Part shown: positions 10,737 to 21,196 of the stretch, piece after piece
Position numbering within the stretch: position 1 is the stretch's first letter
Layout of the letters: the number at the start of each line of letters is the position of its first letter
Assembly (NCBI GenBank): GCA_023376005.1
Contig: CM042152.1
Location: 87,284,762-87,348,761, forward strand
Length of the DNA: 64,000 bases
Direction: 5' to 3'
From: Doryteuthis pealeii
Lineage: Eukaryota > Mollusca > Cephalopoda > Myopsida > Loliginidae
Position numbers and translations under genes: made by a program
Notes under the pieces: generated by a model
Database searches by the model: none
What the model was told of the DNA's origin: nothing
Seen by the model: only the letters and a program-made list of their open reading frames with translations

Positions 10737-11190
10737 GACTGTGTGTGTGTTCTTACATATATGCATACACACACAGACATACATATGTATGTGTGTATGT
10801 GCATATTAATCTATATTCATCATATATATTCAGTCAGGTCAGACATTGTTTTATAGACAGATACAATTATCACATACATACAGATGTTTATCAACACATA
10901 AACCTGACTATGTACTTACATACATCAACATCACAATCATATTCATCCATATATTTCCCCTCATTCCCACCTCCCACGTATATACAAAAACACAGAGAAC
11001 CAATTTCCACCATTTACTTCGCATCCACTCAAAGTGTGAATTTCATGTGAATGCAAATACAGAAACACAAAGACTTACATATTTGACATATAATGTGTGC
11101 ACAATATACTAAAACATCACAAAAACCAACAAATATCATGTAGACATCCTTATGTACATGATTTTTGGGAACAAAAATCATCACAATGGA
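10446..11190. other. No gene; microsatellites
   Basis: (TA)n at 10598-10614 and about 10698-10728, plus mixed ATGT/ACAC repeats at 10740-10800. Open frames here are low complexity. Confidence 0.5.
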
Positions 11191-11931
11191 ACACAGTTTT
11201 TTCTGGAAATTTTCATTACAATTTTTTTCATCACTTTTATAACAGTTTTGCTTATTTTTACTTTTATAATAGATTTTTTCTTTCTTTTTTTTTTTTTTTT
11301 AAATTTGTTTCTTTTCTTTTTTAATCGTTGTTAATTTTTGGTCCTTCTTGCCCTTTTCTCTTCTTTTATTCTTTCTTTAACTCCCACCATCACTCCTACT
11401 ACTACTACCATGCTTTCTTTGTTTATTTCTTTCCTAGAAAGTTTTGTCTTTTTTTTTTCAATATTTCTACTAATGCATTATTGTCATTGATTTTCTCTTT
11501 TACTTTACTTTCTCAAGTTTCTTCTTTTCTTCTTCAATCATTAATTATTTTTCTCTGTTCTTTTTTAACCATTTTTTTTTAATTCTTAATTTTCTTCTTC
11601 ACCTCTAGATCCTTTTATTCTTTTTATTCATTTTCCCTGCCTAGTTCTTACCTTTTTTCTTCTACCTTATTCACCTCACTTTTCTTTGTTTTCATTATTT
11701 TCTTCTTCATCTCACATTGTTATTCTATTGTATCTTTTTTTTTCTTTCTTTTTCTTTCATTCCCTCCTATTTTCCTACCTTTAACTTTACAAATTCTCAC
11801 CTTCAGACTGATTTCAATTTGTTGCATTCCCACCTACGCAAGCTTCTCTACTTTCGATTCAGTCACCTGATCACCATTTAATCAACTCTTATTTTTTAAC
11901 AATTTTTACTCACTCACCCACTCTCTGGATT

Positions 11932-11979
<48 letters not shown>

Positions 11980-12080
11980 ACATTTTCTTTCTTTCATTCA
12001 TTCCTTCTTCATTTCTTTATCATTTTTATTTCCTTATCTTTTACTCTTTTTCCCTTCACTTCTTCTACCTTTTTTGGTAA
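11190..12080 (+). repeat. Polypyrimidine (T/C-rich) domain
   Basis: About 890 bp of strongly T/C-biased plus strand with many TTCTTC and TTTTC runs and a pure (CT)n block at 11933-11977. Encoded frames are Phe/Ser/Leu low complexity and not proteins. A similar T-rich tract lies at 35395-35650. Confidence 0.85.
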
Positions 12081-12790
12081 CTTCCTTTTTCATTTTAAAC
12101 ATTTCTTAACTCATCTATAAACAACTTACAATCCTTATTCATGTGCGTACTTTAGTTTTCTCATCTTTAATCTGATACTAACACAACAACAGAACCGCAA
12201 AATTTGCTCAACTAACAAAGATTCCTTATATCAACCAAAAAACTTGTGTTGTTTTCTAGACACAAAATTGTCATTTTTGACTTGAGGCGTCTAGTTTAGA
12301 CTGTATGTTGGATGATATTGGCTTTAAGGGCTTCAACATTCAAACTATGTAATATTATACATTACAGTATGAATAAAAAGTAGTACCCACCTATAATAAT
12401 AGATAGAACCACTACAGACTTATTTTGTTTACTTCAAATCAAAACTAGAGAACAATCATTAGATGCTTCACACGTAAATCCTTTTGCCAGACACAGGAAA
12501 ATTTAGTAAATGAGTTTTTACCCTAAAGGGAATGTTAGCAAAGCATTATCTAGGATAGTAAGTTCAATCTTCATAGTGTACAAGACATAAGTAAATATTA
12601 AGCTTGCTTTGTAGATGAAATTGTTGAAAGTTTTTTAAAAAAGCGTCAGTTACCGAAAGTTAAAATTAATTATCATATATTTAAAGAGTCCCAATGATCC
12701 AAAAGTTCAAAAACCAATTGACCAAAAGTTTAAAAAATATTACAGTTAAAATTTTTTAGAAAAAACAGTTACCCGAAAATAAAATAGAAA
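12081..12790. other. No feature recognised
   Basis: AT-rich unique-looking sequence without coding signal. Confidence 0.4.
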
Positions 12791-13205
12791 TTACATTTAC
12801 CCAAAAGTTAAAAAGCCACACTTACCCCCAAAAGTTTTAACCACACTTACCCCAAAAGTTTTAAAAGCCACACTTACCCAAAGTTTTAAAAGCCACACTT
12901 ACCCCAAAGTTTTAAAAGCCACACTTACCCCAAAGTTTTAAAAGCCACACTTACCCCCAAAGTTTTAAAAGCCACACTTACCCCCAAAGTTTTAAAAGCC
13001 ACACTTACCCCACAAAATTTAAAAAGCCACACTTATCCCACAAAATTTAAAAAGCCACACTTATCCCACAAAATTTAAAAAAAGTCACACTTTACCCTAA
13101 AAATTTAAAAAGCCTCACTTACCCCCAAAATTTAAAAAGCCACACTTACCCCCCAAAAGTTTTAAAAGTCAGTTACCCAAAAGTTAAACAAAACCACAGT
13201 TACCA
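12791..13205 (+). repeat. Minisatellite, about 25-bp unit
   Basis: About 15 units of CACACTTACCCCAAAGTTTT plus AAAAGC with length variation in the C and A runs. The unit drifts to CCCACAAAATTTAAAAAG in the middle. Confidence 0.95.
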
Positions 13206-13362
13206 AAATCAGTGATCAGTATAAAAGCTAAGGTAAAATCCAAGACTTTGCTGATTTTAAAAAAGAATCTTTCTCAGCTCAACTTTCAGAGGCATAGTGG
13301 TTAAGAGCATGACATTAAATTCTGATATTATGTCTTACAATGAAAATGATATTTGTTTTCCA

Positions 13363-13713
13363 TTTTAAATTAAGCACTGGAATCAGTGACATAACTTCAA
13401 ATCCTGCATGAGGCTGTGCACCAGGCAACCAGTCTAGGAGAAGGAAAACTCTGAATTCAAACCTGTTAAATTCCACTTTAAAATTGATCACATGAGTTCA
13501 AATCCTGCATGCGTCTGTTTGCATTTCATATAGTGCTAATACCCTTGAGAAAGGTATGCATCCAACTATTCCGCTCCAACTATAGGTAAATAGTAGTGTG
13601 CACTGGGAAACCAGTCTAGGAGAAGGAAAACTCTGAATTCAAACTTGTTAAACTTCCCTTTAAAATTGATCATGTGTCACATCCTGTTTGAGGGGTTGGT
13701 AAATACATAAATA
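13363..13713 (+). repeat. SINE B, two partial copies in tandem
   Basis: The first part has the B box region TTCAAATCCTGCATGAGGCT joined to the 3' body. The second repeats from GAGTTCAAATCCTGCATG to the GAGGGGTTGGTAAATACAT tail. Both share CCAGTCTAGGAGAAGGAAAA. Confidence 0.8.
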
Positions 13714-13808
13714 AATAAACACTTGTTTTCTGTTATTTATGTTTTGGATTTATATGCACAGAAAGTTCCTTTATAACAGGTGTTTTCATTTTAAGCTGAG
13801 AAAAATTT

Positions 13809-13848
<40 letters not shown>

Positions 13849-14359
13849 GAATATTTATTATTTTTTTCTTTCTTTAAACATTAAGGTAATTTATTTTCAC
13901 ACAAAAATGTCAGAATTATCTGTTGCTCTTGATCAGACAAAGAAAAGAACATTTTTTTTCGAATTTATCATGATAGATAGAATGTAATAAAAAAGGAAAA
14001 TGATGCGAAAAAAGATTGAGAGAGGCTTGAACCCCGACTTTGCATGCACATTGTTTTCAGTAAAATCAATCAGAATATAAAGACCAGTATAAAAGAAACC
14101 TTAAAAATGTGGGCTGATATAAAAAAAAAAAAACGGATTTTATAAATCCATTTTTCTACTCTACTTTTAAAGATGATTGGCAGGTAGTTTTGTATTTGTA
14201 ATCCAAATGGCATTTCTCATCTGGTTATTACCTGTATACTTTGCACTCATCAAACTTGGTGAGGATCTGACATTTATATACAACTCTAGTCATCTACTTC
14301 CTGTTTGTTTGAAAATAGCATCTTATATAGAAACAAAAAATGTAAATACTTTTTAGCTC

Positions 14360-14361
<2 letters not shown>
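13714..14361. other. No gene; (TA)n at about 13814-13842
   Basis: AT-rich sequence with a (TA)n block and poly(A/T) runs. No coding evidence. Confidence 0.4.

Positions 14362-14415
<54 letters not shown>
14362..14415. repeat. (TA)n microsatellite
   Basis: About 50 bp of pure TA. Confidence 0.95.
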
Positions 14416-14421
<6 letters not shown>

Positions 14422-14712
14422 GGAAGGAAAAACTCAACACCGTAATTCCATAATAAATTTATTTCAACCAAAATTGGGGCCTATATAAATCAAGTTGATT
14501 TAATATAGCTCCCCGAAATTCAGTGTCATCAGATGGAAGATGCTCTGTATATAATCTAAAAAGTTTATTATACATTGAGCTCTCTTTAGTGATTTAAAGA
14601 TTCACTGTATTTATACATACTGGATCATACAATAATAATACAGTGTATCTTAGAAATCACATATAGAATCATCTCTTACTACCAAGTTTTGGATACCTCT
14701 CATCATCTATAT
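14416..14712 (-). repeat. (TA)n-flanked element with long AT hairpin
   Basis: On the minus strand CTGATGACACTGAATTTC is followed by a long imperfect hairpin (GGGGAGCTATATTAAATC with its complement ending GGCCCC). No GAAA follows a proper stem II, so it is not called a ribozyme. It probably belongs with the other (TA)n-associated elements. Confidence 0.35.
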
Positions 14713-14811
14713 ATTTGTGAATAAAAAGGCCTTAAATACCATGGGTATCGTGATTATGGACCATAATCACAATACCCATGGTGGTATTTAAGGCCTTTTT
14801 ATTCACAAATA
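14713..14811. repeat. Near-perfect palindrome
   Basis: ATTTGTGAATAAAAAGGCC at the left and its complement at the right, with arms of about 47 bp and only a few bases at the centre (ATTATGGACCATAAT). A foldback of unknown family. Confidence 0.9.
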
Positions 14812-14940
14812 ATTTTGCTCTGTTTATAATAATTAAACATCGAGCTCTCATACGGAACCTGAACTCTACAACAAACTACTGGTAGGGAATAGGACCAGCC
14901 TAGAATCACCTTGTACCAAGAAACTTGGTACCACAACAAA

Positions 14941-14981
<41 letters not shown>

Positions 14982-15115
14982 TGTTGTAGATCCAACGAGA
15001 GAAAAGTGAATATTTTATAATAAAGAAGGTCTGCAAAATCATTTAAATTTTGTTTTTTAAAATTTATATTCTTGGTGCAACACATGTTTCGGACTCTTTA
15101 AAATCCTTTTCATGC

Positions 15116-15157
<42 letters not shown>
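14941..15157 (-). mobile_element. (TA)n-bounded element with decayed hammerhead
   Basis: A segment of about 150 bp lies between (TA)n tracts at 14945-14974 and 15121-15156. On the minus strand 15071-15118 folds like a hammerhead: stem II GGAUU-UUAAAG-AGUCC, GAA, stem III AC-AUGU-GU, then stem I with a bulge. The core reads AUGAAAA instead of CUGANGA, with two invariant bases changed, so it should be inactive. Confidence 0.45.
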
Positions 15158-15158
<1 letters not shown>

Positions 15159-15310
15159 TCATCAGGTTGCACTGACAGCATAGATTCTCATGACTCTTTC
15201 TCACCACACATTCCTATCGGTCATCACCCGTGGCTGCTCTTCCACATGGCATCCCAGACCTGCACAGAGCCAATTGGTGCAGGTTTTTGCTGGTTGGCCT
15301 ACACTGCTGT
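15157..15310 (-). mobile_element. LINE 3' end with (GAT)n tail, probable
   Basis: The minus strand ends in CAACCTGATGATGATA running into (TA)n, preceded by GC-richer sequence (GCCATGTGGAAGAGCAGCCA). This looks like the 3' end of a non-LTR element with a microsatellite tail. No reverse transcriptase domain is present. Confidence 0.4.
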
Positions 15311-15500
15311 GTGTGTGTGTATATGTAGTGTTTTACAATGCAAAAGACACTATATATGTTTCATGCATAAATACATAAATATTCATAATTGTAAGTATGT
15401 ATATATAACCTTTAACCTCATTACTTCCAATATTCTTGTCAACAAAAATCTTTGATATTCAAGAACAATGTTTTATCTAAGTTCTCTTGATCTTTTGCAG

Positions 15501-15787
15501 TTTCTATCTCCATTTTTATTTAATCACATCCCTACAGAGGCTGTTTTGACAACATGGTCAGTGTATACATATGAGCAAGAGATAATTCCAGTCCCTGCAA
15601 CAAATGATATGACGGTGTTGGACTACTCTTTCCCTATGATGCAAGAGAGGAGGTGCTGCTGCTGCAAGGTTGGTATCCCTCATCAGACTCACCTCATTTA
15701 TTTGTTTCTGCTTCTTACCCCAACATAAAAAACATACCTGAGGAAGATGATCAGATACTACACTTTAATCCAAACGTCAAGGCTGAT
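15501..15787 (+). pseudogene. Candidate exon or broken exon of unknown protein
   Basis: A pyrimidine-rich CTTTTGCAG lies just before 15501 and GAT|GTAAGT is a strong donor at 15787/15788. Between them one frame reads TTWSVYTYEQEIIPVPATND and MTVLDYSFP. A second frame reads LLLQGWYPSSDSPHLFVSAS then NIPEEDDQILHFNPNVKAD, up to the donor. The two frames overlap near 15640, so joining them needs a frameshift, suggesting a pseudogene, an assembly indel or chance. Composition is less AT-rich and less repetitive than the neighbourhood. I do not recognise the protein. Confidence 0.3.
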
Positions 15788-15859
15788 GTAAGTTGGTTCC
15801 CTATCTCCTTTGATAAACAACCAATATTTTTGTTACTTATATCCAACTGCTAGACTAGT

Positions 15860-16331
15860 TTCAAATCCTAGATGTGGCTGGTTGCATTTCACATAGCACT
15901 AATACCCTTGGGAAAGGTATGAATGCAATTATTCTCCTTCACACTAATGGTAAATAGTAAGGCTTACTGGGCTTTTTTAACCTTGGTATGGCAACCAAGG
16001 AAACTGAATTAAAACCTGCTAAAAAATAAAAAGTCGTCAGGGTAGCCTTAAGTCAGTATCAGCCAGACAGCAAGGGAGTCTATCCCCTTTTCACTAGTGC
16101 TAGACCAAGGAGATTGTTTCTGGTGTCTGAGATGGAGCACCACATCTACCATCAGCTCCTCACTTTACCGCACAGATCCCTGTGCTACTCATACACTGAG
16201 TGGGTGAGGGCCGGTATTGAACCAGGAACCTTGTGGTTCCTAGTCCGACACTCTACCGACTGAGCTAGCGCTTTAAAAATTGACCTTGTGTCACATCCTG
16301 CTCATGTGGAGGGGTTGGGTAAATACATCTA
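15860..16331 (+). repeat. SINE B interrupted by SINE A
   Basis: The SINE B body (GCACTAATACCCTTGGGAAA, ACCTTGGTATGGCAACCA) stops near 16028 and its tail (AAATTGACCTTGTGTCACAT, GGAGGGGTTGGGTAAATACA) resumes at about 16272. The interruption is a complete SINE A, so A inserted after B. Confidence 0.85.
16029..16271 (-). repeat. SINE A nested in SINE B
   Basis: Minus-strand SINE A from the AAGTCGTC tail complement to the GACTGAGCTAGC head complement. It lies inside the SINE B at 15860-16331. Confidence 0.9.
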
Positions 16332-16649
16332 AATATAGCAGTATCTACATTAAATGACAACAGTGGCAAATTTCAACACATAAATTTAACAGCAGTGAAC
16401 TTGATACCCAATAGAAGCTGTCAATCATGAAGGTGGACAGATGACTAGTAGAAAGTGTGATTCTATTGCTGGGATGACCACATGCGACTTGTTGCTTTAT
16501 CGATACTTTCTGTGCCCACATTGTGTCTTTCTTTAGAATAAAGAAAAATTGACCAGAGATGCCACTACAGTTTATTCACAATTTATCCACCTTCTTCGAC
16601 CGTCCTACAGTAATACTTGCTTTTATGTAGGTATTTACCCAAACCATTA
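16332..16649. other. No feature recognised
   Basis: About 320 bp with no recognised repeat or coding signal. Confidence 0.4.
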
Positions 16650-16902
16650 GGGCAGGGTTAGCTCAGTCGGTAGAGCGTTCGGCTAGAAATCACAAGGTTC
16701 TTAGTTCGATACTGGCCCTCGCCAACTCAGCATATGAGTAGCACAGGAATGTGTGCGGTAAAGTAAGGAGCTGATGGTAGGTGTGGCGCTCCACCTCTGA
16801 TGCCAAAAACAATCTCCTTGGTCTAGCGCTATTGAAAAGGGGATAGACTCCCTCGCTGATTGGCTGATATCGACTTTAGGCCGCCCTGACGACTTTACTT
16901 AC
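16650..16902 (+). repeat. SINE A, full length
   Basis: Head GGTTAGCTCAGTCGGTAGAG, body and CGACTTTACTTACTTTTTT tail all present. Confidence 0.9.
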
Positions 16903-16910
16903 TTTTTTAT

Positions 16911-16985
16911 ACAGCATCCAGACTGGAATCAACTCACTACTCTGGGAGACTAGCTTGCTAACCATTACACTATGGTGGGATGTCA
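16911..16985 (-). repeat. SINE C tRNA-like head
   Basis: Minus strand reads CCACCATAGTGTAATGGTTA (A-box-like) and GAGTTGATTCCAGTCTGGAT (B-box-like). The same head is at 30918, 41660 and 55120-55715. Confidence 0.65.
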
Positions 16986-17365
16986 CATACTTTCTTTTAT
17001 GTATAAACATTCCTAAAATTTCTTCTTTTCAAATCATAATGGCTTGACTCTTTGCCTACCAAATATCGCCCCATGGTTGTACCACATTTTCTTGGCATTT
17101 TTTTTTACCTGTATGATGGGATATTTCAAAGTTCACTATCTATTCACCACAGAACTCATTCTGTTCACGTCTTGATTTTTCAGTGTAAACAAGTGACACA
17201 TGCAAGAGCTGGTACCAGGTGTTTATGGTAGAATCATATGAGCAGCTTAGAGTAGGTAAAGGGTTAAATTAATATAGAAAAATATATATATATATATATA
17301 TAAAACAAATTTTTTTGTGATGAAACAAAGAAAATACAGTCTCAATCACAAATTGTGAGAGCTAA
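16986..17365. other. No gene; (TA)n at about 17284-17302
   Basis: AT-rich sequence. Nothing assigned apart from the TA run next to the following palindrome. Confidence 0.4.
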
Positions 17366-17410
17366 TATTTATTTAATTTGCTGAGTTTTTATAGATCAAT
17401 GTTTATTATA

Positions 17411-17455
17411 AACAGCTACCCAGGTTTCTTGCTAGGGTGCAATCATCAGGTTGTT
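17411..17455 (-). ncRNA. Hammerhead-like motif, minus arm
   Basis: Minus strand: AACAAC; CUGAUGA; stem II UUGC-ACCCUA-GCAA; GAA; stem III AC-CUGG-GU; cleavage residue A; GCUGUU. Stem I pairs 5 of 6 (one A/C mismatch). All core residues are intact. Stem II starts with U-A instead of the usual G-C. Confidence 0.65.
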
Positions 17456-17605
17456 GAATTAGATCCCGTGGTGTTTATTGAAGATCTTTTCTTAATGTCA
17501 CATTCTGGACCACAAATCTAGGCACTAGCGTCCACGAAAGCAACCGACGTTATTTGCGGTCCAGAATGTGACATTAAGAAAAGATCTTCAATAAACACCA
17601 TGGGA

Positions 17606-17650
17606 TCTAACCTGATGATTGCACCCTAGCAAGAAACCTGGGTAGCTGTT
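17606..17650 (+). ncRNA. Hammerhead-like motif, plus arm
   Basis: Same core as the minus arm (CUGAUGA 17612-17618, UUGC/GCAA stem II, GAA, AC-CUGG-GU, A). Its upstream stem I strand has diverged (CUAAC), so stem I is poorly paired and activity is doubtful. Confidence 0.5.
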
Positions 17651-17688
17651 TATAATAAACATTGATCTATAAAAACTCAGCAAATTAA

Positions 17689-17729
<41 letters not shown>

Positions 17730-17848
17730 ATGAATGAGTAAAACAGATATGAAAAAACAAACAACAACAATTGTTTAAGAATGTTGGATAAAAGAAAGTG
17801 CTTGTATGCCAGCTATCAGGGCAGTATATAAACTAGAATAATTCTATT

Positions 17849-18177
17849 TCTCTGAATTTTTTATATGAGGCTTGATAATTAGTATTATTTGGACTATTGT
17901 CTTCATCTTCATTGTAATCTGAAGAATGTTTCGGCCAATGTGCCATCTAGCCTTCTTCAGGTATTTCTTGTTGTAATCAGAACCTAACTCTTCATTCAGT
18001 CCATGGGGGTATCCTGTTCTCATTCCGCTAACCATAGCTAGGATACAGATTTTAAACTGTGTTGATTATTATTCTATGTTACTGCTGCTCCCGACCAGGA
18101 TTGAACCTGCAGTCTAGAGATAACTGTCACTTAGAACTGTCTTAACCTAACTCCTTTATCCACCACGCTATGTGTCC
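17849..18177 (-). mobile_element. Family F monomer (F3): tRNA-Leu-like SINE with hammerhead-like tail
   Basis: Flanked by a perfect 12-bp direct repeat AATAATTCTATT (17837-17848 and 18178-18189), which gives exact ends. On the minus strand it begins with a tRNA-like head (GCGTGGTGGATAAAGGAG; B box GGTTCAATCCTGG). Then comes a body (TGAGAACAGGATACCCCCAT), then CUGAAGA-A-GGCU...GGCC-GAAAC, then a tail complementary to the TTTCTCTGAAT/GGACTATTGTC block. This copy defines the family as a retroposon of about 330 bp. Confidence 0.85.
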
Positions 18178-18189
18178 AATAATTCTATT

Positions 18190-18320
18190 CTCATATTGTT
18201 TGGTTCAGAAGTGAAAAAAAACAAAAAAAACATTCTGTCTGAAGTCTGTTTTTTTGCTTTCAAAATACATGATACATTTAGTTATGGAATGACCCTAAGA
18301 AGGTGAGAATAGTCCTATTT

Positions 18321-18371
<51 letters not shown>

Positions 18372-19005
18372 AGTGGACCCCTGATAAGATTGACAATATA
18401 ATGACAGTTTTTTGTTGTTGTTGTTGTTTTATGTTGCTTTTGTCTACATGTGTAAGTTACTTAAGGTCAACCACTGTTGCATGCCCCAACATATTGTTCA
18501 AGATATTTAACAACAGGACAAAACAGCAGGAAAAATGGATTTATATCTTCCTAAAAGCATTCATCCAAAGAGAATAGCAGCAGCAGCAGGACAATTCAAA
18601 CTTGATTCACCAATTCTATTTTCCATTCTGGTAAATATTAAACCAGATGTCTCATCAATTTTAATATAACATTTGGAATATATCTATATACTTTAATTTA
18701 CAACATTGTTTACATTAATACACATTAGTAGTAAAATATCAAAACATTATTAAATATCATTTCGATACTTATACTTTAGGAATATGTGTGTATATGTGTG
18801 TGTGTGTGTGTGTTATATATATATATATTTTAAGAAAGAAAATGACAGAAAAAAAAAAGTCACAATACTGACAATGTCAGAAAAAATAAAGATAAATTTG
18901 AATGAGTTGCAATAACAACAAATATTGAAGAGTATACATTCATTGAGCTGGATTATAGAACCAAATCAGTAACATTCACTGAAAAGCATCTTGAAGAAAA
19001 CTGAC

Positions 19006-19009
<4 letters not shown>
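18190..19009. other. No gene; (TA)n and (TG)n tracts
   Basis: (TA)n at 18325-18366, a GTT-rich run at 18410-18430 and (TG)n at about 18786-18813. No coding evidence. Confidence 0.45.
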
Positions 19010-19086
<77 letters not shown>

Positions 19087-19090
19087 GGGG
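19010..19090. repeat. (TA)n-(GA)n compound microsatellite
   Basis: A TA run switches to a GA run at about 19051. Confidence 0.95.
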
Positions 19091-19419
19091 GAAAAGATAT
19101 TTTGTTAAAAACCAAGTCTCTTTTGTTTTTCTTCTTGTTGCCTTACAAGATTTCTTAAGTTTGATTGAACTTTATAAAAAATTGTCTGAAATTTTTCTCC
19201 CTGGTCAGTTTCAAGAGTATCATTCTGTTATTTTTTTTCTTGGGATGCTAAGTTAGAAATACAATTTTTTACAAAACATTCTGAGGAGAAAAATGTTACA
19301 CACACACATTATATATATATATATTAGTGTCTGAGTATTACTTCAACATTTCCATTTGAGTAGTATCATTTCAGTAATCTATTCAAGAGAGCTCAATACT
19401 TCATATAAAATAGAGCTTT

Positions 19420-19470
<51 letters not shown>

Positions 19471-19739
19471 TGTGAAAAAATCATTGGTCTACCGCGGTTT
19501 CAATAAATGTTATATTTTCTGGGCCCTACATTATACTGGACTATGTTGAAACTACTACTATTTGTTATATATATATATATATATATCATTTTTTAATTCT
19601 GCAAGGAATATTCAGTATTTTTTTGTTCTTCATCATCCATGTTACTCATGTGTTTCATCTGAAGATTATAATTTTTTCAAAAATCCATGAAATTTTTATT
19701 AATGAAGATGAGATGAAGAGGTGAGAAAAGTATTTATTT
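19091..19739. other. No gene; (AAT)n at 19422-19471
   Basis: About 50 bp of AAT trinucleotide repeat and a short (TA)n at 19566-19587. The remainder is unassigned AT-rich sequence. Confidence 0.45.
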
Positions 19740-19804
19740 TAGGTTTTATCTACTCATCAGTATTTGAGCACTTTCTTGGTTTAAGTAGAACATTATTACA
19801 ATGC

Positions 19805-19807
19805 TTA

Positions 19808-19856
<49 letters not shown>

Positions 19857-19888
19857 ATATTTTCATACATATGCATAAAACCATATAA

Positions 19889-19928
<40 letters not shown>

Positions 19929-20033
19929 ATACATTCATACATATATATATACATTAAAATATATATATATATTAAATATATAATATATTATATATATAAA
20001 TTATATTAAATATATATTAAATATATATATATT

Positions 20034-20075
<42 letters not shown>

Positions 20076-20221
20076 CATACATTCATACATATATATATAT
20101 ATATGCATATATGGTGTAATATGTGGATGTATGTAAGGTGTAATATGTATATATATATATGTATGTAATATGTATGGTGTAATATATATATATATATATA
20201 TATATATGGATGTATGGTATA

Positions 20222-20270
<49 letters not shown>

Positions 20271-20460
20271 CATATATATATATATATATGTATGTATGTA
20301 AGTATGGTGTTATATATATATATATATATGTGTATATGCATGGTGTTATATATATATATATATGTATGCATGGTGTTTTATATATATGTATGTATGCATG
20401 GTGTTTATATATATATATATGAGAGAGAGTGAAAGAGATGTAGAGAGAGAGAGTGAGAGA
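19805..20460. repeat. Long compound (TA)n/(ATGT)n region
   Basis: TA runs separated by ATGTATGGTGTAATATG-type linkers, with a GA-rich end at 20420-20460. Open frames of alternating Ile/Tyr here are only the (TA)n repeat read as codons. Confidence 0.95.
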
Positions 20461-21039
20461 AAAACTAAACCCCTTTGGTTGATGTAATTAATAAAAGCCA
20501 GTTCAGGTGTAGAATGCCTGTGTGCATTCAGGTGCATTCAGCACGGTTTTCCTTCTTTATTTTTTTCTCTCACCAAAACAGGTGGTGGTGGTGATGGTGG
20601 TGATGGTGATGGTGGTGAGAGTAGTGATAGTTGTTGATTAAGTATTCCTCAGCACAGTTTAAAGAATGATATTTAATTGGAGGTGTTTCTTCTAGGCAAT
20701 TAGATTGTAATGTAACATCACCTTGCCATAGTTTGGGGAGGGTAGGAGGAAGGAATTATATATCTCTCTCTCTCTCTCCTCCCACAGGTAAGCATGATAT
20801 ATGCCAGGTAAGAAATGGGTTCAAAACTGATTGTCAAATGAGTTTTCATTATATGAAGATGAAAATACTTTCCCCAACTCCAAGCCTTTGTGGTCTCATT
20901 TGTGCTTACAGCTAGAAATATTTCTATAAACTTAAAATGATTGCACTCATTTGGGTGTGAATTAAGTTGGTTACATAAGGTGGAATATATTCATAATATA
21001 CATTTGAGATTCATCATAAAATATCATCTATCTATCAGG
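20461..21039. other. No gene; GGT/GAT repeat at about 20580-20640
   Basis: A GGTGGTGATGGTGGTGATGG simple repeat and a short (CT)n at 20763-20780. Otherwise unassigned. Confidence 0.45.
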
Positions 21040-21188
21040 TTTGGTTGCTTTGTATTTTAATGGCATATCAACTTTTGTGGCTTATCTAATGCCAAAACCA
21101 TACCTGTAGAAGGAGAGTATTGGTACTATTTTACCCATTGCTGGAGAGATTAGAGGGTTCATACTTTTCCCAAGGTTATTAGTCCAAA
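21040..21188. repeat. Fragments of D-type start and SINE B
   Basis: GGCATATCAACTTTTGTGG at 21062 resembles the start of family D. From 21110 a minus-strand SINE B body fragment follows (CATACTTTTCCCAAGGTTAT). Confidence 0.55.
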
Positions 21189-21196
21189 AGTGAAAG

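Larger units (their letters stand above)
17366..17697. mobile_element. Palindromic element with a hammerhead in each arm
   Basis: Arms of about 150 bp, AATTTGCTGAGTTTTTATAG at the left and its complement at the right, are nearly identical and meet near 17525. The right end runs into (TA)n (17695-17722). Each arm carries one hammerhead-like motif pointing outward. Confidence 0.85.

Noticed and set aside
11152..11582. Phe-rich hydrophobic frames resembling membrane proteins
   Set aside because: They come from a T/C-rich low-complexity tract.
14500..14545. CTGATGA on the minus strand near (TA)n as a hammerhead
   Set aside because: No GAA follows a pairable stem II; the downstream structure is a long hairpin instead.
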